Shown piece by piece: positions 25,155-34,571 of a stretch of 64,000 nt of DNA. The stretch spans positions 124,001 to 188,000 of the forward strand of contig NZ_WXEX01000003.1 in NCBI RefSeq assembly GCF_009877435.1, written 5' to 3'. The stretch comes from Heliomicrobium gestii. GTDB taxonomy: Bacteria; Bacillota; Desulfitobacteriia; Heliobacteriales; Heliobacteriaceae. Both the position numbers and the translations under genes were made by a program. A model generated the notes under the pieces. It saw only the letters and a program-made list of their open reading frames with translations. It made no database searches and was not told the origin of the DNA. Positions within the stretch are counted from its first letter, which is position 1; the number at the start of each line of letters is the position of its first letter.

Positions 25155-28100
25155 TTAGGCTCCTTCCGGCAGAGGCAGGTCGGCCGGCTCATCACTGCTT
25201 TTCGCGGCGGCGCCATCCCATGGTTCGACAGAACCGCTCTCCAGATACCGTTTTTGGTGACCGTTCCAGTGATAATGGAACAAGGTCACATAGTTCACAT
25301 CTTTCGGCCGGAAGATCTCATAGATCGACAGATCGGGCACCGTGTCATAACAGCCCCAGAGCACCTGGCTCGTCATCATGTAGTCAAAATCCATCTGGGT
25401 GAGCAGGTCAAACATATCGCGCACGTTTTCATCGTCCACGCCAGCGAAGGCTTCATCGAGGGAGATGATGTGCGGCGCTTCCGGGCGCACGTCGTTGTAG
25501 CGGGAATAGGTGGCGGCGAAGAGGGGAATGTACATGCTCATTGCTTTTTCGCCGCCGCTGAGCACATTGAAGCGCGAGTCGGTCAGTTCCCGGCGCGTCC
25601 CTTCCCCTTTCTCATAATAGAGGACGAAGCGGAACCACTTGCGGTAGTCGAGGAGTTGGTTCACCCAGTGGCGGAGGGAGTCTTTTTCTTCTGATTCCTG
25701 TTTGGCCCACTCGATCCGGGAACGGAAGTGCTGAACCATGCGATCGATGTCGTCATCGTGAAGCTGATCTGGGTTGGTTTTCAACAGCTTGACGAGGGCG
25801 GTCGTATCGAGTTCCCGTTCGCTGCTGGCCGGACGAGGCTCCCATTTCAGCTGCAACCGCAATCCGCTGGAGGTGTTGCGCTGGCCCATCAGGTCGTTCA
25901 CCCGGTGCACCCACTGCTCGGCCCGGTGGATGCGATTGCGGATGGTCTTGCCGACAGCGCGGATGATGATCTCCTCGTAGAGTTCGCGGTCTTTCTGGTT
26001 TAACAGGAGCATCTGCTCTTCCTTGGCCAGCGTCAACTCGTCAAGCAGGTGCTGCGGCGTGATCGGGTTCTGGCGATCGCGCATGAAATAGATGAGAACT
26101 CGTCCGGTCGCCTCGTCTTCCTGCGATTCGGGCACATACTGAAAGAGGGTTTGGCGGATCGTGTTCAAGATGCTGAAGAGGTCGTTCGTGATCGATTGGG
26201 CCAGACGGGATTCGTAACGCCCTCGCCACAGTTGCAGGAGCAACTGCGCCGTGTCCAACACGGTTTCCAGGACGGTCTGATCAACGCTGCCGGCGAGGTC
26301 GGAGGGGGGAGAGAAGGAAGCATCGCCGGCGTGGGCGGCAGGGCCAACCGAGGCGGCGAGATGGGCGGGGTCGCGCCAGACCTTTTTACTGGAGTTGGAG
26401 CGGCAGAGGTCGGCCACATCGGGGAGAAGGCCGCGCTTCCACTCCAACAGCCACTGGGATTGGAGGCGTTGCAGTTCCCTTTGCGCCGCTGCCAGCGCCG
26501 CGTGGCGCTGTTCATAGGCAGTCAAGGTTTTCCCGCGAGACTCGGCCAATCTGGGCAGGTTTTTGTGATAAGCGCTGATCGCCTGTTCCGTCTCTGCGAT
26601 CAGCCGGCGCAGTTCATCGAGGCGGCGCATGATATCGTCCAGGCCCATATCCCGCAGTCGCCGTTGCAGGCTCTCGATCTCTGTGTCGAGGCGGCGCAGT
26701 TCCTGCTCATAATCGCCGATTTCGGCCTCTTCCCGGTCAGCCTGATCATTGTAAGCCGCCTCGTCGGCCGCTGCATCGGCGAAGTGTTTTTTGGCGGCTC
26801 GATGCTGTTCCCAAGCGGCCTTCAGCTGAAACCACAGGCGGCCATAGCGATCAAACTTGTCCAGAGCAATGCGAAGGGAAGGCTCATCCCGCTTGATCGT
26901 CAGATCCTTCATGCAGTCATGGAGGGCGGCTGTGGCGTCCTGATAGGCCTTGATCGCTTGACGGAACCGCTCATCCTGGCGGGCGCACTCGCCATCAGCC
27001 GCATCGAATTGAAAGCGTCGCGTGATCACTGCGCCGTTAGCGGCCTGCAGGCCTTCGCCCTTCGGAAACAGCGCCAATTCCCCATCCAGGCCAGCGGCTT
27101 CTGCGCTGAGGCGTTCCAGTTCTCCGGCAATAGCCGTGATGGAGGCGTCCATTTCGGCGATGGCTCCATCAAGAGCGGCGATGCGGGCCAGGCGGGTGCG
27201 GCGGCGGCTCTCTTTGCCGATGAATTCGGCCAGAGGCTTTGCCGCCGCGACGCCGACACGGGCGCCAAGGCGGTAGGCGCCGTCAGCGCTGAGCCAGACG
27301 CCGCGCGGGTCCGGGCTGTCGCCGCTTCCTTGCAAGACCTGATCCCGATCGGCGATGCGCACCGTTTGCAGCAGATCCAGGATGGCGCCGTCGCCGAGGC
27401 CGCTCTCTTCCGGAGGAAGGGGACAGAGGTAATCGGTCAGGGTGATGCCGAGAAGTTCCGGATCAGCCTGCAGCCAGGTCTCGTCGAGAGGGACGGCGCC
27501 GTCTCCGGCTTTGGCAGTCTCCGCCCAGGCGACGCCCTGGGGACCGACCCAGGCATCGAGCAGCCCCGCTTCGGCGAGTGCGCTTTCCAAACAGGCCCGG
27601 GTCGGTTCATCGACAGAGGGGAGAAACTCCACACAGGCGTAGAAGGGCGCGCCGGCCGGATTTGACTCCTGTCGATGCTGGCGGTAGGCCTGGCGAGCCG
27701 GCAGTCGCGCCGGTTCCGGTTCTTTGTGGGCGAGCCACTGCTCCCGCTCGGCTGTCAGTTCCCGGCGCTGCTGTTCCAGTTCCTCCTTTTGCCGGAGCCG
27801 CCCGGCCCGGTCATGGGCGATCTGCCGGTTGCGCTCCTGCCAATCGGCCAGGATGGGCTGGCGGACTTTTTCGTAATCTTTTTCGGGAAAGCCGGCCAGG
27901 TGATGGAGGGATTCGCGAAAACGCTCTTCTGACAGGGGCAGGTGGCGCAGCGACGCGCGCCAAGAAAAAAGCGCCGCTTGTTGCGCTTCTTTGGCGTCCT
28001 CCAGAGCATCTTCGGCAAGGCGCCACTCCTCTTCCGCCCGGTCTTTCGCTTTTTGAGCGTCGCTGAGGGCGTTTTCGGCGTCGTTTTTGCGCTGGTGCAG

Positions 28101-29483
28101 CGTGGCCACGGCGCGGGCCTGTTTCTCCGCTTCCTCCAGGCGATGCCGGTGCCCTTGCCAATCCTTTTGCCAGGTTTCAAAACCCCCATCCTCTTCCGGG
28201 ATGGCCCCTTCCCAGGGCTGGCTGTGGAAACTGTGCAGGGGAAAATCAGTCTCGCCGGCGAGAACCGCCATGTCGCCCAGGGTCGACTGCTGCTCTGCCG
28301 CCGCCTTTCCCATCGTCTCGGCGGCTTCGTCCTTTCGATCCATCGCTTTCTGAAGCCGCTGGCACGTTTCGTCCAGTCGATTTTCGGCGGTCTTTTTCCT
28401 CTCTGCCAGAAACTGGCGGTCCCGGGTTTTCGCGTCCAACTGTCCTTGGGTGGCGAAGGCCTCGTTTTGGCTGAGCATCTCCCGCTCCGCCTTGTAGTCG
28501 GCCAGCGCTTGCTGCGCCTTTTCTTGCCGCTCCTTTTCAGAAGCGAGCTTAGCATCAAGTTCCTTGAGTTCCTGCTCGCTCTGTCGGAGATCCTTTTCCG
28601 CTGTATCGCGAAGTCCTTGTCTCTCCACAAGTTCCTTAGAAAGGCTGAAGAGCAGGTGCTCGTTATAGCGCCGGTAGCTTTGATTGAGGCGGTTCGTATC
28701 CTCCTGGTGGCGCGACAGTTCATCGAGGCGTTCCCCGATCTGGTCCATGTCGTCAAGAACCTCGGCGAGGGGGCGCAGATCCTCTTCATGGAGCGGCGGC
28801 AGGGCATTGCCGAGGATCTCGTAGATCGTTGTCGGCTTAAAGTCCTTGGAGAGCTTGGGCGAACGCAACTGGATGAGCAAGTCCAGCAGTTCGCTGTAGG
28901 CGTCAAGGTCATTGAAGCCGAAGAGATGGCGGTTGACCAGCGCCTTATACTTGCCCTGTTCAGAGACAACCTCGCCGCCTGCGCCGATCCGTTCGGCCAG
29001 CGCCTGCCGTGTCAGCGGGATCTTGCGCGGTTGCTTCGGATCGCTGTAATCAAGCTGATAAAGGGACAGGTCCTTGCCCATGCGGCGGTTGTCGGTGACG
29101 ACAAAGCCCCAGAAAGCGACCTGGGGATTGTTGCGGCGCGCTCGCAGACCGATGCCGATGGTGAGGTACCGTTCCTGAAGAGGATGGAAAAACTCCAGCC
29201 ACAGGTAGCCCGTCCGGTCGGTGATCGATTCATCGTCGACGAGCAGGTAGTACTCCATCCTGCGATCTTTAGAACCGAAGGGATCGAGGCGGTGGGGGCG
29301 TTTGTCGCCGTCCAAGACGAGCGGCAAAAAACTCTGCATGGTCACACTCTTGCCGGAGCCGTTGGCGCCGCGAAAAATCGCCCGGCCTGACGCCAGTTCG
29401 AATTCCGCCTCATCATCATAAAACCAGAAATTCAAAATCCCGGCGCGGTGCATTCGCCAGCGTGGGGAAGTCAAGGGCATCAT
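25155..29483 (-). CDS. jetC: Wadjet subunit JetC, SMC-like ATPase
   Basis: 1442 residues, TIGR02680-type, the MukB/SMC-like motor of Wadjet. Walker A GANGSGKS at residues 39-46; long charged coiled coils either side of a central hinge (roughly 600-830); C-terminal signature LSGGEKA and Walker B IISLDEAFAGVD complete the head. It extrudes DNA loops as a dimer of complexes with JetA (kleisin) and JetB. Two consecutive ATGs lie immediately after AAGGAG; a TTG nine bases after that site is better spaced and could be the true start. Preceded by a 136-base gap containing an 11-bp repeat array. Confidence 0.95.
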   Translation of the reverse strand: MMPLTSPRWRMHRAGILNFWFYDDEAEFELASGRAIFRGANGSGKSVTMQSFLPLVLDGDKRPHRLDPFGSKDRRMEYYLLVDDESITDRTGYLWLEFFHPLQERYLTIGIGLRARRNNPQVAFWGFVVTDNRRMGKDLSLYQLDYSDPKQPRKIPLTRQALAERIGAGGEVVSEQGKYKALVNRHLFGFNDLDAYSELLDLLIQLRSPKLSKDFKPTTIYEILGNALPPLHEEDLRPLAEVLDDMDQIGERLDELSRHQEDTNRLNQSYRRYNEHLLFSLSKELVERQGLRDTAEKDLRQSEQELKELDAKLASEKERQEKAQQALADYKAEREMLSQNEAFATQGQLDAKTRDRQFLAERKKTAENRLDETCQRLQKAMDRKDEAAETMGKAAAEQQSTLGDMAVLAGETDFPLHSFHSQPWEGAIPEEDGGFETWQKDWQGHRHRLEEAEKQARAVATLHQRKNDAENALSDAQKAKDRAEEEWRLAEDALEDAKEAQQAALFSWRASLRHLPLSEERFRESLHHLAGFPEKDYEKVRQPILADWQERNRQIAHDRAGRLRQKEELEQQRRELTAEREQWLAHKEPEPARLPARQAYRQHRQESNPAGAPFYACVEFLPSVDEPTRACLESALAEAGLLDAWVGPQGVAWAETAKAGDGAVPLDETWLQADPELLGITLTDYLCPLPPEESGLGDGAILDLLQTVRIADRDQVLQGSGDSPDPRGVWLSADGAYRLGARVGVAAAKPLAEFIGKESRRRTRLARIAALDGAIAEMDASITAIAGELERLSAEAAGLDGELALFPKGEGLQAANGAVITRRFQFDAADGECARQDERFRQAIKAYQDATAALHDCMKDLTIKRDEPSLRIALDKFDRYGRLWFQLKAAWEQHRAAKKHFADAAADEAAYNDQADREEAEIGDYEQELRRLDTEIESLQRRLRDMGLDDIMRRLDELRRLIAETEQAISAYHKNLPRLAESRGKTLTAYEQRHAALAAAQRELQRLQSQWLLEWKRGLLPDVADLCRSNSSKKVWRDPAHLAASVGPAAHAGDASFSPPSDLAGSVDQTVLETVLDTAQLLLQLWRGRYESRLAQSITNDLFSILNTIRQTLFQYVPESQEDEATGRVLIYFMRDRQNPITPQHLLDELTLAKEEQMLLLNQKDRELYEEIIIRAVGKTIRNRIHRAEQWVHRVNDLMGQRNTSSGLRLQLKWEPRPASSERELDTTALVKLLKTNPDQLHDDDIDRMVQHFRSRIEWAKQESEEKDSLRHWVNQLLDYRKWFRFVLYYEKGEGTRRELTDSRFNVLSGGEKAMSMYIPLFAATYSRYNDVRPEAPHIISLDEAFAGVDDENVRDMFDLLTQMDFDYMMTSQVLWGCYDTVPDLSIYEIFRPKDVNYVTLFHYHWNGHQKRYLESGSVEPWDGAAAKSSDEPADLPLPEGA

Positions 29484-29521
29484 CTCCTTACAACCGTGAT
29501 CATTCGCCTATTCCACCAGTA

Positions 29522-29632
29522 ACGCCGTCAAAAGACGTTCAAATGATGATCAAATATGAACATCAAATTACGATCAAATGACCGTTAAATGACTGCTACA
29601 TAACCGTCAAACATGCCTGCTACTCGTCAAAG
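29522..29632. repeat. Degenerate 11-bp tandem array between jetB and jetC
   Basis: On the plus strand the A-rich core (CAAAT and variants) recurs at 29529, 29540, 29551, 29564, 29575, 29586, 29597 and 29608, with a last copy near 29628 inside the end of jetB. Steps are 11, 11, 13, 11, 11, 11 and 11 bases. A typical unit is GATGATCAAAT. This matches the helical pitch of DNA closely, so all A tracts face the same side. Confidence 0.75.
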
Positions 29633-30891
29633 TCGGCCTGGTAATCGCCGATGAAGCGCCCCAGAGCCGGGCCGACCCAGAGACGGTGGTCATCGATGAC
29701 GCCGCCCAGGTTCCATTCTTGAAGATGGGCGAAGAGATCCTGGGCCAGTTCGCGAAGCTTGGCTTCGCGGAATTGGGCGCTCCAGAGACGTCCGTGCCGT
29801 TCGCGCAGGTGGTGCAACAGCGCCTCCGCCTCCTGCCAGGTAAAGACGATGCGGTGTCCCTCGTCATCGCCGGCAGGCTTTTGCTGGGCACGCCGGCGAC
29901 GCACCTCGCCGGCGAAAAGCAGCGCAATATCGGAGATGGCTTTTGCCGTGGGAAAGAGCTGGCACTCGCCCGTCAAATCAGGATGAAAGAGGATCAACCC
30001 CTCCCTGTAGCGTTGGCCGGTCAGACCGAGCTGTTTTTCCAGGGTCTCCAGGATGTAGCGCCGTTGCGTGAGCACATACTGGCGCTCCTCATCGGTAAAG
30101 TCCCCGTCATAGACGACCGGTTCTTGCAGCAGGCGGCGGAAGACGCGGTGACGGCGACGGCGAATGCGCCCCTCTTCCGTGTCGGCGTAATCGCCTTCAC
30201 AGATCGCCTCGATGCTCCCGTAGGTGGAGAGATCGCGGGGGAAACGGCGCAGCACAAAGGCGGCTCCCTGGCCGCACTCATAGAGGACGTTATGTTCGCT
30301 GCCGCTGCTGCGGCTCCATTCCGTCTCGTCGCCGTCAACGGCGATGACGATGGACAAATCGCGCAGCTTGCGCAGCGCCCGCGCCATGGAGAGGCGGTGC
30401 TCATAGAGGTTCCAGTCAATATCGATGTCGAGGCCGAGCAGGTGGTTTCGGATCTCCTCGATCATGTCGGTCAGGAGAAACTGCTCGACCTCATTTTTTC
30501 CCTCCAGATACCAGAGGCAGAAGGTGAAGAACATGTAGTCGCGGCTCGTCGCGAACTCCTCAAAGCCCATCCAGGGCTGGGGCGCTGTGGGGTATTTGTC
30601 CAACTTGGCCACCTGCCGGGTGACGATGAGGACAAAATCGCAGTAGTCCTGGAAAAAGCTGCGCAGTTCTTCATAGTGCTGCTTGATGGCCTGGAAGAGG
30701 TCGGGATCCGCCTCTTTCGTGATCCAGGGGCGATTGAGCAGGGCTTGGGCGCAGGCGATGCGTTCCTGGTGGAAGTAATCGGCAGACCCTGGAGAAAAGC
30801 GCCGGCGGAGCGATCGTTTGCCTGTCCCATCCCCTGTGGGTAAAACCGCCGGCGGCGACTTTTTTTCGGAAGCCGGTGATATGATAGGCAT
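29620..30891 (-). CDS. jetB: Wadjet subunit JetB (kite protein)
   Basis: 423 residues, TIGR02678-type. JetB is the KITE/MukE-like partner that binds the JetA kleisin. Contains winged-helix-like segments and a charged linker (EEGRIRRRRHRVFRRLLQEP). The ATG one base after the jetA stop is chosen, with GAAGGAG inside jetA as ribosome-binding site; a longer in-frame reading overlaps jetA and is not family-like. Tight spacing supports stoichiometric expression with JetA. Confidence 0.92.
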   Translation of the reverse strand: MPIISPASEKKSPPAVLPTGDGTGKRSLRRRFSPGSADYFHQERIACAQALLNRPWITKEADPDLFQAIKQHYEELRSFFQDYCDFVLIVTRQVAKLDKYPTAPQPWMGFEEFATSRDYMFFTFCLWYLEGKNEVEQFLLTDMIEEIRNHLLGLDIDIDWNLYEHRLSMARALRKLRDLSIVIAVDGDETEWSRSSGSEHNVLYECGQGAAFVLRRFPRDLSTYGSIEAICEGDYADTEEGRIRRRRHRVFRRLLQEPVVYDGDFTDEERQYVLTQRRYILETLEKQLGLTGQRYREGLILFHPDLTGECQLFPTAKAISDIALLFAGEVRRRRAQQKPAGDDEGHRIVFTWQEAEALLHHLRERHGRLWSAQFREAKLRELAQDLFAHLQEWNLGGVIDDHRLWVGPALGRFIGDYQADFDE

Positions 30892-30892
30892 C

Positions 30893-32377
30893 TTACTGGG
30901 CTTCTCCTTCAAAGTGCAGAATGTAGTTGGGCATGTCCAGTGCGCCATCGAGACAACGCAAGAGGGCGCGCCCACCGTCCGGATGGCGGAGGGAGATGCG
31001 CACGCCTTCCGGTGTGCGAAAGCTTTTTCCCTGCTGGTTCATGCAGCGGCTGATCCAGTACAGCAGATGGGTGCGCAGGAAGGGAGACACCTCGGGCATC
31101 TCGGAGATGCGCACCTGCCCCTGGGCGACAAACTGGGCCAGCAGATCCTGTTCCGCCTTCCGCTCCGCCAGATAGACCTGTCGCGCCGCCCTCTTTTGAC
31201 GGGAATGGTCGGCGATGGCGTCGGTGCCGCCTTCGCGGCGGCGTTGACGAGAGCGGGAACGGAGGGCATAGGCATTCGGCGCCCCAGTCCACATGGCCAA
31301 GTCGGCCGATTCGGTGCCCTTGTGATCATGCCCTTGGAAATGGCGCGTCCGGTACAGGCCAAAGGCCGCAGCGGCCAAACGGTGCGCCCTCTCCACATCA
31401 TTTTCCAGAGAGGCAAACCACTGACCGAGATAGGCCAACTCGCGCCTGCGCGAGAGGCCGCTCAGTCGCTTTTCCTGGATGCGCAGGGCGCAGCGCACGA
31501 TTTTGGCGATCGTGTCCTTGCTCGCCTGTTCCAGGTACTGAATGTCGCTGGTTTCGCCGTCTTCGCCGATAAACCAGCGAACAAGGGCGCGCCACTCCCG
31601 GGTGAACCGGTCCGCTTCTTCGACCTCACTGGGCCGGTCGTCAATGACCGGCAAGGCGGCCAGATCGCGGAGGACCTTTTGACAGAGCCGTTCCATCGTT
31701 CCCGGCGGAACCGTCTCCAGCAGGCCTTCGATGCGAAAGGCGCTGCGCTGCAGGTTCTGGACGAAGTTGCGCAGGTATTCTGTCAAGGTGTTTTTGTAAA
31801 CCAAGAAGGCCTCGGTGGCCATCAGTTCTTCGGCCTTGGCGCTTTGCAGCGAAGCGATGTAGTCAGAGGCGTTCTCCGTCAGCTTGGTGAAGGCCTCATA
31901 GGTCGTGCGCCAGAGGGGAAGCGCTTCGTCGGCGGAAAAATCGCCCTGCCCTTCGATGATGCGCCGGAGATTGGCAGAGATGGTGTCAAGGAGGGTTGGT
32001 TCCAGGGAGCCGCCGTAACCGCGGATCGTCTCCAGGCCGGCCACCATGCGTTCGATCTCTACGGAGTACGGCGTCATCTGGTAGCGGTACTTCTTCCGCA
32101 GATACTCCTCGATCGTGCTGGAACGGCCGCCGTCGTGGCGAGGAGCCAGGTTTTTCCACTGAACGAGGGCGTTCAAGTCCTGCTGGCACTGGTCCATGCT
32201 GTAGTTGGGAAGCAGTTGAAAACGGCAAACGCCTTCGAACACCTCTTCCGGCTTGAGCCAGTAGTGCAGGCGCAGGTGCTGTTCATAAAAAAAGCGCATG
32301 ATCAGGCGGTAGCGCGGCGTGTTGGCCGCATTAAGATAAGCGAGTTCTGGAATAGGGCGGAGGAGGTGTTCGGACAT
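30893..32377 (-). CDS. jetA: Wadjet subunit JetA (kleisin)
   Basis: 494 residues, TIGR02677-type. JetA is the MukF-like kleisin bridging the JetC heads. Mostly helical with a basic middle (RSRSRQRRREGG around residue 385). The start MSEHLLRPIPELAYLNAANTP is family-like, and AAGGAGG lies 4 bases ahead of the ATG. First gene of the operon, with its own promoter and a palindrome at the transcription start. Confidence 0.93.
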   Translation of the reverse strand: MSEHLLRPIPELAYLNAANTPRYRLIMRFFYEQHLRLHYWLKPEEVFEGVCRFQLLPNYSMDQCQQDLNALVQWKNLAPRHDGGRSSTIEEYLRKKYRYQMTPYSVEIERMVAGLETIRGYGGSLEPTLLDTISANLRRIIEGQGDFSADEALPLWRTTYEAFTKLTENASDYIASLQSAKAEELMATEAFLVYKNTLTEYLRNFVQNLQRSAFRIEGLLETVPPGTMERLCQKVLRDLAALPVIDDRPSEVEEADRFTREWRALVRWFIGEDGETSDIQYLEQASKDTIAKIVRCALRIQEKRLSGLSRRRELAYLGQWFASLENDVERAHRLAAAAFGLYRTRHFQGHDHKGTESADLAMWTGAPNAYALRSRSRQRRREGGTDAIADHSRQKRAARQVYLAERKAEQDLLAQFVAQGQVRISEMPEVSPFLRTHLLYWISRCMNQQGKSFRTPEGVRISLRHPDGGRALLRCLDGALDMPNYILHFEGEAQ

Positions 32378-32405
32378 AGGGCCTCCTTGGTGTCGTTTTT
32401 TGTCG

Positions 32406-32417
32406 GTACTGATCAGT
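32406..32417. promoter_or_regulatory. Palindrome at the jetA start site
   Basis: TACTGATCAGTA is a perfect 12-bp palindrome directly downstream of the jetA -10 element, where transcription would begin. The position is that of a repressor operator. No repressor gene is encoded in the operon itself. Confidence 0.55.
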
Positions 32418-32446
32418 ATTATAGGTGCATATTACGATGATTGCCA
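32418..32446 (-). promoter_or_regulatory. Promoter of the Wadjet operon
   Basis: On the minus strand a perfect TATAAT lies 17 bases after TGGCAA, a weak -35 element. It is about 40 bases ahead of the jetA start codon. Confidence 0.6.
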
Positions 32447-32496
32447 GTTTCTCCTATATGTAATTATTGAGAGGTGAGAAAGGATCAAGACAATAT

Positions 32497-32543
32497 AAAA
32501 GCAGAAGGCCCTGCCCGCTCAGGCGACAGCCTTCTGCTTTTTC
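32497..32543. terminator. Terminator between ABC exporter and jetA
   Basis: AAAAGCAGAAGGC pairs perfectly with GCCTTCTGCTTTT around a 19-base loop, with T runs on both sides. On the minus strand it ends the marR-ABC operon and insulates jetA from read-through. Confidence 0.85.
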
Positions 32544-32588
32544 ATCTTTATGACACGAAACTGACGTTACCTGGGGGATCGGCATAGT

Positions 32589-34571
32589 TTACCCAGCCTG
32601 GGGCAGTCCGCCATCGCGAAACTGGCTGCGATACAGTTCGGCATAGAAGCCGTCCTGGGCCAGCAATTCCCCATGGGTCCCCTGCTCGATGACGCGTCCA
32701 TGATCCATGACCAGGATCAGATCAGCCTCGCGGATCGTGGACAGGCGGTGGGCGATGACGAAGCTGGTCCGCCCCTGCATCAGTTTGCCCATGGCCTTTT
32801 GAATCAGCGCTTCTGTGCGCGTATCGACGCTGCTCGTGGCCTCATCGAGGATCAAAATGGCCGGATCGGCCAGGAGCGCCCTCGCGATCGTCAGGAGCTG
32901 CTTTTGCCCCTGCGAGATGTTGGAGGCCTCCTCATTGAGAACCGTGGCGTAGCCCTCGGGCAGGGTGCGGATGAAGCGGTCGGCGTTGGCCATTTTGGCA
33001 GCGCAGACAATCGCCTCCTCTGTGGCGCCTTCGCGGCCATAGGCGATGTTTTCCCGGATGGTGCCCTGAAACAGCCAGGTGTCTTGCAGGACCATGCCGA
33101 AACAGCGCCGCAGATCGCTGCGGCGAAGGCGGCGGATATCGACGCCGTCGACGGTGATGCAGCCGCCGTCGACCTCATAAAAGCGCATCAAGAGATTGAT
33201 CAGTGTCGTCTTGCCGGCGCCGGTGGGGCCGACGATAGCAACCCGTTGCCCGGCCTTGACCTGGATGGTCAGGTCTTCGATCAGCGGCTGATCCGCCTTG
33301 TAGCGGAAGGAGACCCTTTCAAAGGTGACGTTGCCTTTCGGCGTCATTTCCTTTTGGGGAAGGGTAACGTCCGAAGGGGCGGCTCCGATCTCCTGAGCCG
33401 GCAAAGTCGCAGGGCTGTTTGCCTCCACGGCGGCCGAATCGGCGTCGTCGCCAAAGGTCCCATCTGGTATTTCTTCCGCCTCATCGAGCAGTTCGAAGAC
33501 CCGTTCCGCCGAGGCGATGGTCGATTGAATCACATTGACGATGTTGGCCGTCTGGGTGATGGGGTGGGCAAACTGGCGGGCGTACTGGATAAAGGCCTGC
33601 ACATCGCCGATCTCAATCGACCCCCTCGTCACCAGCAGGCCGCCGGCGACACAGACGAGGACATAGCCGATATTGTTGATGAACATCATCAGCGGCATGA
33701 TCATGCCCGAGATGAACTGGGCTCGCCAGCCGGCTTCATAGAGCGACCCATTGACGGCGTTGAACTTGGCGATCGCCGCCGCTTCCTGCCCGTAGGCTTT
33801 CACGACGGGATGGGCCGAAAACATCTCCTCAATATGCCCGTTCAGTTCTCCCAGTGTTTTTTGCTGGTTGATGAACTGGGATTGGGAGCGGGAGGCGATG
33901 CTTTTAAGGACGATGGCGCTCAGGGGCAATGTGATCAGCAAGATCAACGTCATCCAGGGGCTGATGACCACCATCATGACGATGACGCCGAGAATCGTCA
34001 CCACGTTAGTGATCAACTGGGTCAGGCTCTGGCTCAAGGTGTTGCTGATGTTGTCCACGTCATTGACGGCGCGGCTCAGCGTCTCGCCGTGGGAGCTGGC
34101 GTCAAAGTAGCGCAGGGGCAGACGCGCCAGTTTTTCGTTCACATCCTGCCGGAGGGCGTAGACTGTTTTTTGCGCTACGCCGGCCATCACATACTGCTGC
34201 ACATACCCAAAAAGGGCGCTCAAGCCGTAAAGGCCGGCCAGGACGAGCAGAATATGGATGATATAGGGGAAATCGATGGCGGCGCCAGGGAGCCCTTGGT
34301 GCTTGGCCATCAACCCATCGAAGAGCCGGGTTGTGGCGTTTCCCAACAGTTTGGGGCTGACGATGGAAAAGACGGTGCTGAGCAGGGACGTAATCAAGAC
34401 GGTGAACAGCGAGAGCCTGTGGGGGCGCAGGTAAGCGGACAGCCGGCGCAGCGTCCCTTTTACATCCTTGGCCTTTTGCACCGGCATCCCCATGGGAGGG
34501 CCGCCGCCCGGACCGCCTCCGGGGCTGAAACCGGCGCGCGGCGCTGTTTTCGTTTGCCTGGTCTGGCTCAT
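32589..34571 (-). CDS. ABC exporter half-transporter, catalytic subunit
   Basis: 660 residues. Gly/Pro-rich N-terminal tail (GGGPGGGPPMGMP), six membrane helices (about 55-345), then an ABC domain with GPTGAGKTT, signature NISQGQKQLL and a canonical Walker B ILILDEATSSVD with catalytic Glu. A linker of about 50 extra residues precedes the ABC domain. Partner of the upstream gene, with which it overlaps by 4 bases (ATGA). The pair resembles BmrCD/LmrCD multidrug exporters. Substrate unknown. Confidence 0.92.
   Translation of the reverse strand: MSQTRQTKTAPRAGFSPGGGPGGGPPMGMPVQKAKDVKGTLRRLSAYLRPHRLSLFTVLITSLLSTVFSIVSPKLLGNATTRLFDGLMAKHQGLPGAAIDFPYIIHILLVLAGLYGLSALFGYVQQYVMAGVAQKTVYALRQDVNEKLARLPLRYFDASSHGETLSRAVNDVDNISNTLSQSLTQLITNVVTILGVIVMMVVISPWMTLILLITLPLSAIVLKSIASRSQSQFINQQKTLGELNGHIEEMFSAHPVVKAYGQEAAAIAKFNAVNGSLYEAGWRAQFISGMIMPLMMFINNIGYVLVCVAGGLLVTRGSIEIGDVQAFIQYARQFAHPITQTANIVNVIQSTIASAERVFELLDEAEEIPDGTFGDDADSAAVEANSPATLPAQEIGAAPSDVTLPQKEMTPKGNVTFERVSFRYKADQPLIEDLTIQVKAGQRVAIVGPTGAGKTTLINLLMRFYEVDGGCITVDGVDIRRLRRSDLRRCFGMVLQDTWLFQGTIRENIAYGREGATEEAIVCAAKMANADRFIRTLPEGYATVLNEEASNISQGQKQLLTIARALLADPAILILDEATSSVDTRTEALIQKAMGKLMQGRTSFVIAHRLSTIREADLILVMDHGRVIEQGTHGELLAQDGFYAELYRSQFRDGGLPQAG

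Noticed and set aside
26049-30843. Long plus-strand frames opposite jetC and jetB
   Set aside because: Mirror frames of the Wadjet genes, which carry the ATPase and kite signatures on the minus strand.
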